A stretch of DNA of 64,000 nucleotides from an uncultured Colwellia sp. (GTDB taxonomy: Bacteria; Pseudomonadota; Gammaproteobacteria; Enterobacterales; Alteromonadaceae), in NCBI GenBank assembly GCA_913062815.1, contig CAJXWZ010000016.1, positions 53,373-117,372 on the forward strand. The letters are read 5' to 3'. The translations under genes and the position numbers were made by a program. Position 1 is the first letter of the stretch. Every line of letters starts with the position of its first letter. This document shows positions 11,501-18,462 of the stretch, in pieces. The notes beneath the pieces were generated by a model, which saw nothing but the letters and a program-made list of their open reading frames with translations, was not told the origin of the DNA and ran no database searches.

Positions 11501-12854
11501 GCGCAATTGTTTTAGTTGGAACAACGATAACTTCATCACCAGAGGTTGCAAAACCAATACTGTCACTTTCGCCTGTAGTCGTCACAGCGCTAACCACACC
11601 AGCACCTTCGACTGTACCTGCCGTTAATATAATCGTTGCTATACCATTTACGTTGGTAATTGCGGTTCCAATAGCAGGGTCTAAATTACCCAATGTCGTC
11701 GTAAAACTGACGACTTCACCCGCCACTGCCGAGCCATTTTCAATCACGGTTGCGTTTAATGTAGCTGGACTAGAGTTGCTCACCGTTGAAGAACTTGTTG
11801 TAAGTGTAACCGTTTTAGTTGGAGCAATTATGACCTCATCACCTAACGTAGCGAAGCCAATACTGTCACTTTCTCCCGTAGTTGTGACTACGTTAACAAC
11901 ACCGGCACCTTCGACTGTACCTGCCGTTAATGTTATAGTTGCTATACCATTTACGTTAGTAATTGCGGTTCCAATAGCGGGGGCTAAATTACCCAGTGTC
12001 GTCGTAAAACTGACGACTTCACCCGCCACTGCCGAGCCATTTTCAATCACGGTTGCGTTTAATGTAGCTGGGCTAGAGTTGCTCACAGTTGAAGAACTTG
12101 TTGTAAGTGTAACCGTTTTAGTTGGAGCAATTATGACTTCATCACCTAACGTAGCGAAGCCAATACTGTCACTTTCTCCCGTAGTTGTGACTACGTTAAC
12201 AACACCAGCACCTTCGACAGTACCTGCTGTTAATAGAACGGTTGCTATACCATTTGCATTGGTAATAGCAGTACCAATAGCTGGGTCTAAGTTACCTAAT
12301 GTTGTGGTAAAGCTAACAACTTCACCTACCACTGCCACACCATCTTCAATCACAGTTGCGCTTAATGTAGCTGGAGTAGCATTACTAACACTTGAACCTC
12401 CGTCTGCAATAACTATATCGAGCTGTACGGCTTTTCCCTCTAGCGCTGCATCACCAGCTGAGGTAAAACCTATAGGTGAAGATATAACACCTAAAACTTC
12501 TGCAGTTACACTACCTGCCCCTTCAACGTCACCAGGGTGAATTTCAATTGTTGCTACACCATTAATATCGGTTAGTGCTGAGCCAGATGCGGGGTCTAAG
12601 GCACCTAATGACGTAGAAAATGTGACCACTTCTCCTACAACTACAACACCATCAGTTAATACTGTTGCAGTAATAACGGCCGGATTATCTGACCTAACAT
12701 CTGTATGGTCAATAGACAATTCAACAGTAGTAACAGAAGTATTTCCACCTCCATTTCCATTTCCCGACAGGTCTCCGTCACCACCACCACATGCTACCAA
12801 TGTGATTAACGTCATGAATAACAGAGTAGATCTTAAGCGTCGAAGTAACTCCAT
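8559..12854 (-). CDS. Large surface lipoprotein with Big-1-like (Ig-like) repeats
   Basis: A 1431-residue putative outer-membrane lipoprotein or adhesin. The signal peptide ends in a lipobox (LVAC, Cys22), followed by a Gly/Asn-rich linker. Residues about 40-550 are five Ig-like modules resembling bacterial Ig group 1 domains (VSFTTTLGNLDPAIGTA; GIATIxLTAGTVEGAG), the last four with an exact 101-residue period. Diverged Ig-like modules follow to about 960. Residues about 970-1175 are two modules resembling the flagellin hook IN motif (LLTEINTSL; LGIADGT). An Asp-rich section (about 1208-1290) carries DLNGNGQYDLAE, DYNEDGIYNPQE and DFNTSGDFDLKD, which look calcium-binding. The end is another Ig-like domain. 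Adhesive function is inferred from architecture. Confidence 0.85.
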   Translation of the reverse strand: MELLRRLRSTLLFMTLITLVACGGGDGDLSGNGNGGGNTSVTTVELSIDHTDVRSDNPAVITATVLTDGVVVVGEVVTFSTSLGALDPASGSALTDINGVATIEIHPGDVEGAGSVTAEVLGVISSPIGFTSAGDAALEGKAVQLDIVIADGGSSVSNATPATLSATVIEDGVAVVGEVVSFTTTLGNLDPAIGTAITNANGIATVLLTAGTVEGAGVVNVVTTTGESDSIGFATLGDEVIIAPTKTVTLTTSSSTVSNSSPATLNATVIENGSAVAGEVVSFTTTLGNLAPAIGTAITNVNGIATITLTAGTVEGAGVVNVVTTTGESDSIGFATLGDEVIIAPTKTVTLTTSSSTVSNSSPATLNATVIENGSAVAGEVVSFTTTLGNLDPAIGTAITNVNGIATIILTAGTVEGAGVVSAVTTTGESDSIGFATSGDEVIVVPTKTIALTISATTVSDVAPATLSATVIENGAAVMGEVVSFTTTLGNLDPAIGTAITNVNGIATIILTAGTVEGAGVVSAVTTTGESDSVGFTSSGDGVGSGINITLVLTDTAGNEVEQISSISPGKLVATVTGVTEAVIVTFSSDLGSIPIQTAIATSGSGYVATVDLLAGNSLGAGTVTAQLASGETEQLVFSIGASALGLGYAIDIATGLPNGLIELSSNSISAGATAGLTINVWDISNATPGTPATIFTTETVEISFSSRCSGLATPTATIDSPVSTINGVVQSTYLAQGCQNDDVITATANAGGNPLSATGTLNVGIANAGSIEFVSATPENISLQGVGGIENSTIIFRLRDENGNVAPNKDVSFSLSTDVGGIGISPVNAKTDSNGLVQTVINSGTIHTSVRVRAELDDDTSIFTQSSLLVISTGIPDQDSFSLSASVFNPEAWNIDGTEVTITARLADAFNNPVPDGTAVSFTTEGGSIGDSCTTSNGVCSVIWTSQNVRPEGQELGEVNNGPTLVKGSTDISQGFDFTSKAIRFNVITSNGTDNVSLSSSYSTKAELLTEINTSLTNSSVMAASGFEEILEFISVDGLDITITDVSVGTVTTLDVLGIADGTNYYNNATQVLGIVDISGGGDFTANDIIFDVETVDGTDTVNLNANYVSTSVLLATINASLSTSSVSASEFVYAGASYLLLTSSTRLDVKITDGGGTSTTIAQLGISDGTTFPSRVNSSSPQTTNFMGQKYGGRATISASAIGEESFPDLNGNGQYDLAEKDAFLGDNGQTGLDINGMYYDLNESFVDYNEDGIYNPQESAGDGETGGEAETFDDFNTSGDFDLKDNQYNGSLCGDADNCSVDKSINVRGSVVLVMSGSNPRFVTNYPVNGDNINIVSDGTGSASVTISDFHNQPMPAGSEVKFEAAVGSTKGIDTYSWPNTTKNGGSTFSVTVEGEKDKTISGPLTVTVTTPSGLATTYTVATIVITP
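11230..12441 (-). repeat. Four 303-bp tandem repeats inside the lipoprotein gene
   Basis: The same landmark word (acagcgctaa / actacgttaa) recurs at 11281, 11584, 11887 and 12190, exactly 303 bp apart, i.e. 101 codons. The copies around 11690-11990 and 11990-12300 are nearly identical at DNA level, implying recent duplication or gene conversion. Outer boundaries are approximate. A fifth, diverged copy continues to about 12760. Confidence 0.9.
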
Positions 12855-13073
12855 ATAGGTATCCCTTTTTCTTTTTTTGATTAATCGTTAAAAAGCTTCA
12901 CTACTCATATTAACTGATAAATAACAAAAAAGTACAATTTAATGAAAAAAAAACGACTTAGCTATTTAGTTGCTAAAAACGAACCAACAGTAATGATTAA
13001 GACACTTTTAATAAAAGAATGAAAATTGAATTTTTTATGGTAAGTTATAGAAAATATTATCAGGATAAAAATA

Positions 13074-14468
13074 ATGCAAAAAAAACTATTACAAATGAGT
13101 GCTGGATTAAAAATAGCACTGATACTATTACTTCTGATCGCCAGTACTTTCGGTTTAGATTCTTCTTTTGAATTTGTCGGTTATGCGCTGTTATTTTCAG
13201 CTTTGTATATTTTAAATGAAGGGTTTGGTTTATCGCTATTTATTAAGATACTTATGGCGTTAGTTATTGGCATACTTATCGCACTCTCAGGTTTCTTTGA
13301 TCCCAATGATTTGCAGGCTATTCGTCCGGTCGGTAGCAAAATATTTATGAATTGCTTAACCATGGCTTTAGTACCGCTAGTTTTTTCTTCTATTTTAACG
13401 GGCGTCACTAGTTTAGGTGATATAAATAAATTGAATAAAATTGGTATGAGAACCATCCTTTATTATATTGCTACTACGGCCATTGCAATCACTATTGGTT
13501 TAAGCTTAGCCAATATATTCCAACCAGGTAAAGATTTATCGCCAGAAGTTAGAACCCAATTTGAACAAAACTTTGCTACCTCTGCGAGTGCTAAAGTAAC
13601 GCAAGCACAAGATAATAAACAAACCTTATTTGAGGGTTTACAAGCCATTTTCCCCAATAATATTTTCGAATCTATCAGCAAAGCTAAACCAGACATGCTA
13701 CCACTGATATTTTTTGCCATAATGTGCGGTATCGCTTTATTACAGCTTGACCCAAAAATTGCCGATCCTGTAATAAAACTATTTAGCAGTATTACGGAAA
13801 TGACCATTAAAATAATAATGATGGTGATGCGTTTGGCACCTTACGGCGTTTTTGCCTTAATAGCCTCAACAGTTGCCGCATCACAAGGTGCAGGTTTACT
13901 ATTAACACTTATTCCTTTTTCATTAATTGTGGTTGCCGCACTACTTATTCATGCACTTGGTACCAATAGTGTTTCACTGATTTTTCTTTCTAAAAAAAGC
14001 CCTGTTTGGTTTTTTTCAAAAGTTAAAGAAGTCGCCATAATGGCATTTTCCACTTCTTCCAGTGGTGCCACTATGCCAGTTACGCTGAAAACAGTCGAAG
14101 AAGAGTTAAAAGTAAAGAATGAAGTTGCTGGCTTTGTTGTGCCTTTGGGAGCGACTATCAATATGGATGGAACCGCATTATTCCAAGGTGTTTCAGCGAT
14201 TTTTTTAGCGAACATTTACGGTATAGACTTAACACTTACTGATCAGCTGACCGTTGTTGGCCTTGCGGTAATGGCCTCAATAGGTACCGCTGCCGTACCT
14301 GGCGTTGGTATTGTTATTTTAACCATGATACTCGTTGCTGTTGGCATACCCGCTGAGGGAATTTTATTTATTTTGCCCGTCAATAACTTGCTTGATATGT
14401 GCCGTACTACCACCAATGTAATGGGTGATATGACTTGTGCCGTGTATATAGATCACAAAAGCCAGTAG
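13074..14468 (+). CDS. Dicarboxylate/amino acid:cation symporter (DAACS family)
   Basis: Inner-membrane secondary transporter for glutamate/aspartate or C4-dicarboxylates, coupled to protons or sodium. Family signatures are clear: the serine-rich loop FSTSSSGATMPVTLK, the motif NMDGTALFQGVSAIF, and near the C terminus CRTTTNVMGD. Eight or more hydrophobic segments are visible over 464 residues. Family members average 400-450 residues; the N terminus here has one extra hydrophobic segment. Substrate cannot be chosen from sequence alone. It has an upstream gap of 219 bases and its own strong terminator, so it is monocistronic. Confidence 0.9.
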   Translation: MQKKLLQMSAGLKIALILLLLIASTFGLDSSFEFVGYALLFSALYILNEGFGLSLFIKILMALVIGILIALSGFFDPNDLQAIRPVGSKIFMNCLTMALVPLVFSSILTGVTSLGDINKLNKIGMRTILYYIATTAIAITIGLSLANIFQPGKDLSPEVRTQFEQNFATSASAKVTQAQDNKQTLFEGLQAIFPNNIFESISKAKPDMLPLIFFAIMCGIALLQLDPKIADPVIKLFSSITEMTIKIIMMVMRLAPYGVFALIASTVAASQGAGLLLTLIPFSLIVVAALLIHALGTNSVSLIFLSKKSPVWFFSKVKEVAIMAFSTSSSGATMPVTLKTVEEELKVKNEVAGFVVPLGATINMDGTALFQGVSAIFLANIYGIDLTLTDQLTVVGLAVMASIGTAAVPGVGIVILTMILVAVGIPAEGILFILPVNNLLDMCRTTTNVMGDMTCAVYIDHKSQ

Positions 14469-14481
14469 TTTTGCGAATAAC

Positions 14482-14517
14482 AAAAAGCCGTTACTTCAAA
14501 TAAGTAACGGCTTTTTT
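14482..14517. terminator. Strong bidirectional terminator
   Basis: Perfect 15-base arms (14482-14496 and 14502-14516) with core aagccgttactt and a 5-base loop. A run of A on one side and T on the other lets it serve both the symporter gene and convergent sohB. Confidence 0.9.
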
Positions 14518-14536
14518 AATACAAAGCACTTAATCA

Positions 14537-15598
14537 CTAACTTGGAAAAATACGATTTTTCTGCATTAATTTTCCAAATACACTTTCAACGGATAACGAT
14601 GCCGCTTTGGCAAATTTTTCAGCTAAGCCTTTTTTAACTTCATATTTTATTGCTACAATTTTGCGACTTTTACTTAGTTTCTGTAAGTAATCATCACTAG
14701 TTTGTATGGTATCAATTAGTCCAAGCTCTAATGCCTTTGTGCCAAACCAGTGTTCGCCAGTAGCCACTTTATCAAGATCTAAGCTTGGTCTACGTTCGCT
14801 GACAAAATCTTTAAACAATACATGAGTTTCTTCCAGCTCTTCAATGAACTTTTCTTTACCTTTTTCAGTGTTTTCGCCAAACATGGTCACTGTTCTTTTA
14901 AATTCACCAGCAGTAAATTGTTCAAAATCAATGTCATTTTTCTTGAGTAACTTATTAAAGTTAGGTAATTGAGCAATAACGCCAATTGAACCTAGAATAG
15001 CAAATGGTGCTGCGATAATATTATTTGCCACACAGGCCATCATATACCCACCTGAGGCAGCGACTTTATCTACTGATACGGTCAGTGGAATTTCATGCTG
15101 ACGTATACGATCAAGCTGAGAAGATGCTAAACCATAGCCATGCACCATACCACCACCACTTTCAAGTCGTACAAAAACTTCATCATTTTTACTGGCAACG
15201 GATAGAATAGCACTGACTTCTTCACGTAATGAACTTACTTCTTTTGCATCGATACTGCCTTTAAAGTCGACAACAAAGACTTTCGCTTTGCCCTCTTCTT
15301 CATCTGCACCTGATTTCGCCTGTCCTTTTGCTAAAGCCTTATCTTTCTTTTCTTGCTCTTTAGCCTGTTTCTTATCCGATTTTTCTTTTTGCTTTAACTC
15401 TTCTTTATTAAGCAAAGCATGGATGACTTCTTGCTCAACATCTTCAAATTGCTCTGATAAATCGGTAATTTCTAGCTCACCTTTTTTATGCTTTTGCTTA
15501 ATAGCGGATGCTGCAATCACAGCGACAATCGCGATAACAGCAATAACAAAAGTGATAGTTTTTGCCAAAAACAAACCGTATTCGTATAAAAATTCCAA
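14537..15598 (-). CDS. sohB: Inner-membrane S49 peptidase SohB
   Basis: Signal peptide peptidase-like serine protease anchored by an N-terminal membrane helix (residues 8-32). A charged Lys/Glu/Gln-rich linker (about 60-100) precedes the S49 domain. The Ser-Lys dyad is visible: Ser182 in AASGGYMMA and Lys234 in GEFKRT, close to the positions in E. coli SohB. Length is 353 against 349 in E. coli. In E. coli sohB lies near topA and yciK, and the same three genes lie in this window with additional genes between them. Substrates are unknown. Confidence 0.92.
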   Translation of the reverse strand: MEFLYEYGLFLAKTITFVIAVIAIVAVIAASAIKQKHKKGELEITDLSEQFEDVEQEVIHALLNKEELKQKEKSDKKQAKEQEKKDKALAKGQAKSGADEEEGKAKVFVVDFKGSIDAKEVSSLREEVSAILSVASKNDEVFVRLESGGGMVHGYGLASSQLDRIRQHEIPLTVSVDKVAASGGYMMACVANNIIAAPFAILGSIGVIAQLPNFNKLLKKNDIDFEQFTAGEFKRTVTMFGENTEKGKEKFIEELEETHVLFKDFVSERRPSLDLDKVATGEHWFGTKALELGLIDTIQTSDDYLQKLSKSRKIVAIKYEVKKGLAEKFAKAASLSVESVFGKLMQKNRIFPS

Positions 15599-15673
15599 GC
15601 TTTTCTCCTGAGCGTTTTACGCTTTTTTATGCTTTATGCTAAGTTGATAATGTTATATGGGGATAAAATCAAC

Positions 15674-15706
15674 AAAAAAAAGCCCTTAGCTTTCCACTAA
15701 AAGGCT
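15674..15706 (-). terminator. Terminator of the acylase gene
   Basis: Read on the minus strand, agccttttag pairs with ctaagggct (one bulge, one G-U pair) and is followed by a run of seven or more T. It lies 20 bases past the stop codon of the acylase gene at 15726 and upstream of sohB. Confidence 0.75.
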
Positions 15707-15725
15707 GATCATATTTTTCTAAGTG

Positions 15726-18269
15726 TTAATTAGAGCTAATATCCATCTCGCTGATAGTATGGGCATTAATTTCAGCTTCACTAAACAATAAGGGTCTAAG
15801 CGCTGTAGTTTCTGAATACAAGCGATTTTGATCATCAAGGTGTTCAGAATCAGTATTTGACGACTGTGAATAAGTCAATAAACCACGAGCCATAGGACCA
15901 TCATCGGTAAAGTTAACAACAAACATCCAACTTGAACCAGAATTAAGATGATAGCCCTCTGTAGTTAGTCCTGAGCTTAAATTTGAAGTTGTTTCTATAT
16001 CAATGACTGGCGTATACTGATGTATAGGAAATAAAGTGTCATCGGATCTGGCCGAAGAGTATACATTAAACCCACCTTCCTTATGTTTTGAACCTGCCCA
16101 AGGAAACTTAGTACCGCTAGGATTACCATCAGCCATAGTTTTTTCAGTAAACTGAATATCCGCTATACTTGCATCAAGGGGAAAACCAGATGCTTCAATG
16201 TTTTTGATCGCGGCTGCAAGTGCTATTAAAGCAGAGCCATCGTTTACTAGGGTATTAGGTGTAATAGCTGGTAAAGCAGGGTCAAAAGCTTCGATAAAGT
16301 GGTTAGATTCATTAAATTTATAGGCAAATTCTCTGAATATATGTCCTCCAACACTATCTTGATTGAATCGCTTATCCCAATTTGAAATCACATTACAACC
16401 TGCAGAAATATCTACACTCAAACCATTATCTAAAACTATAGGAGTAGCCGCTTGCACTTGGCATTGGCTTATCAAATCATTAACGACGGCTTCCGCTAAG
16501 TATGCACGATTACTAAAGAGTGCAGCTTCAACTTCATCAATATTAAATTTTTCATCGTCACCCGAACTATCTAATAGCATTTTCAAACTCATTCGAGTTC
16601 TCAATGATAGTTGGCTCATGTCATCTCCATATAATATGGAGTAATTAGAAAGGGGAGTAGATAAATTAGTGTAAGAATAAGGATCATTTGAATTTTGCAC
16701 ATAATCACTATTTACGAGTTTAGGTGCTTGCTCAAAACTATTTAAACCATCGGGTTCAAATAACGCAGTATTTCCTGGAAGAATATCAAAGCCAATAGCT
16801 TGACGAGTTCCTGCAAGCACAGGGTCAGTACGCATTAAGCCCAACGCGGTATCGCTCAAGTTTAATACCCGTGATTTATCAATATAAAAAGTATTACCTT
16901 GATCATCTGCATACATAGTATTTACCCAAGGAATGCCATCATAATCCTTAAACGCCTGTTGAAACTCATCAAGATTTGAAGCTAGGTTCATTGCTAGCCA
17001 ATGGTCTATCATATCAGTATTTTTTTCAGCTGCATCACGTAAGGTAAACACTTGATTGTCAGTCCATGCCATACCATTTTCTGGTGGCGTTTCTATAATC
17101 AAACCATGCTGCGAATAAAAATAATCTTTAGACAAAATAATCGATTGACCTGCGCCAGCATTCACTTCTACATAGTAAGTTTTTTTCTCTATTTCACGTG
17201 TTTCACTATCAACGAGATACTGTTGGTTATTATCCTCTTTTAAACTTAACTGATATACAACAAACCGGCGTGATTTTGACACTGTATGAGTCCAACCTAA
17301 GTGTTGGTTAAAACCTATATTTTGAATGGGAAACCCTTGCAGTGCCCCTCCCATAACATCCATAACGTCTGGAATCGTTATATGAGACTGATAAAACCTT
17401 AAATGGCCAGTATGTGGAAAATGTGGATTAGCCAAAACTATGCCTTTGCCGTTTTCTGTTTTATCTTTACCAATTCCCCAACCATTTGAGCCTAAATCAC
17501 CTAAATTTATTTCGGTATTCCCAAAACTTTTTGTGATTAACTCTAAGCTTTTAATAATATCACTTTCAGGTTCTACAGATGTATTTTTAGCTTTAACTCC
17601 TAAGTAAGGTAGATACTCAGTTGAAGTTCCCGGATGAGCTAAAAATGCTAGTTGCATGAAAGTGGAGCTTGCGCCACTGGCAGACTGAGATGTGGCAAAG
17701 AAATAAGCAGTTAATTCAACAGGGGTAATATTTTTAACCCAAGGTTGATTAGCACAAAAAGGTGCCAAGTTTTCTACGCCTGTATCAGCAAGGTATTTAT
17801 TATAACCTGCCACATAACCTTCAATAATTGCACGAGTATTTTCAGATAAATCGGGGTACAGTTCTTTCGCTGAAGTTATTACTCTTAAGGCATGATGACC
17901 AAAATCAGAAATAATATTAGCTGAATCTCCTGTACCAAACACTTTATCGGCGCCAAAATATTTAGCTCGCTCACTGCGAATTTTAACCATTTGATCAGCC
18001 AATAGACAGAAATTATCCTGCGCATAAGCATAACCCGAGCCAAATGAAACACTTTGTAGATTGTCGCCCGTTATATGGGGTACACCATAGCTAGTACGTC
18101 GTATATTCGCATTTAGTATGCCATCTTCATCAAAAGCGATTAGCGTAGGAATTGGAGGTGGCGGTATTGCCGCAGGTGTAGAATCTATCCCTTTACTATC
18201 ATCACTGCCACATGCAGTTAATCCCATGAGTAAAACTATACTTAAAATCCCTTTTTTATTTTTATTCAT
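15726..18269 (-). CDS. Penicillin-amidase-family acylase, lipoprotein
   Basis: Ntn-hydrolase that self-cleaves into alpha and beta chains and removes acyl groups from amides such as beta-lactams, acyl-homoserine lactones or lipopeptides. The signal peptide ends in a lipobox (LTAC, Cys20), so it is predicted to be membrane-anchored, unlike the soluble periplasmic enzymes. The nucleophile is Ser261 in DLGSNGWGIG, the new N terminus of the beta chain after processing. Conserved downstream motifs include LANPHFPHTG and the GxxGFPIQNIGFN region. The 847-residue length fits the family (about 750-850). Substrate unknown; it sits beside a surface lipase, suggesting nutrient scavenging. Confidence 0.88.
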   Translation of the reverse strand: MNKNKKGILSIVLLMGLTACGSDDSKGIDSTPAAIPPPPIPTLIAFDEDGILNANIRRTSYGVPHITGDNLQSVSFGSGYAYAQDNFCLLADQMVKIRSERAKYFGADKVFGTGDSANIISDFGHHALRVITSAKELYPDLSENTRAIIEGYVAGYNKYLADTGVENLAPFCANQPWVKNITPVELTAYFFATSQSASGASSTFMQLAFLAHPGTSTEYLPYLGVKAKNTSVEPESDIIKSLELITKSFGNTEINLGDLGSNGWGIGKDKTENGKGIVLANPHFPHTGHLRFYQSHITIPDVMDVMGGALQGFPIQNIGFNQHLGWTHTVSKSRRFVVYQLSLKEDNNQQYLVDSETREIEKKTYYVEVNAGAGQSIILSKDYFYSQHGLIIETPPENGMAWTDNQVFTLRDAAEKNTDMIDHWLAMNLASNLDEFQQAFKDYDGIPWVNTMYADDQGNTFYIDKSRVLNLSDTALGLMRTDPVLAGTRQAIGFDILPGNTALFEPDGLNSFEQAPKLVNSDYVQNSNDPYSYTNLSTPLSNYSILYGDDMSQLSLRTRMSLKMLLDSSGDDEKFNIDEVEAALFSNRAYLAEAVVNDLISQCQVQAATPIVLDNGLSVDISAGCNVISNWDKRFNQDSVGGHIFREFAYKFNESNHFIEAFDPALPAITPNTLVNDGSALIALAAAIKNIEASGFPLDASIADIQFTEKTMADGNPSGTKFPWAGSKHKEGGFNVYSSARSDDTLFPIHQYTPVIDIETTSNLSSGLTTEGYHLNSGSSWMFVVNFTDDGPMARGLLTYSQSSNTDSEHLDDQNRLYSETTALRPLLFSEAEINAHTISEMDISSN

Positions 18270-18382
18270 ATTCCTTTATCCGATTAGTTGTAGATTTCGA
18301 CACTTAGCTTATCAAACTTAGTAAAACTATTAAGGTTAAATAGCTATCAAAACACATGATTTAATTACTATTTTGCATATGA

Positions 18383-18394
18383 CTGGTTAACCAG
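18383..18394. promoter_or_regulatory. Perfect 12-bp palindrome upstream of the acylase gene
   Basis: CTGGTTAACCAG is a perfect dyad about 115 bases upstream of the acylase start and just before the volA terminator. It shares CTGGT/ACCAG ends with FadR-type operators but is one base too short at the centre, so it is listed only as an operator candidate. Confidence 0.3.
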
Positions 18395-18413
18395 ATTTAT
18401 GTAAATTTAAAAT

Positions 18414-18441
18414 AAAAAAAGCCCTCATTTGAGGGCTTTTA
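18414..18441 (-). terminator. Intrinsic terminator of the volA-type gene
   Basis: On the minus strand a 9-base stem (aagccctca / tgagggctt) with a two-base centre is followed by seven T. It ends 22 bases past the volA stop codon. Confidence 0.9.
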
Positions 18442-18462
18442 GATTAACTGTTAAATCTTTGC

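Noticed and set aside
11155..12540. A 461-codon open frame on the plus strand opposite the repeat lipoprotein gene
   Set aside because: It mirrors the 303-bp coding repeats of the real gene on the minus strand, is made of low-complexity Val/Pro/Ala/Thr repeats and has no start signal; a repeat-driven antisense shadow.
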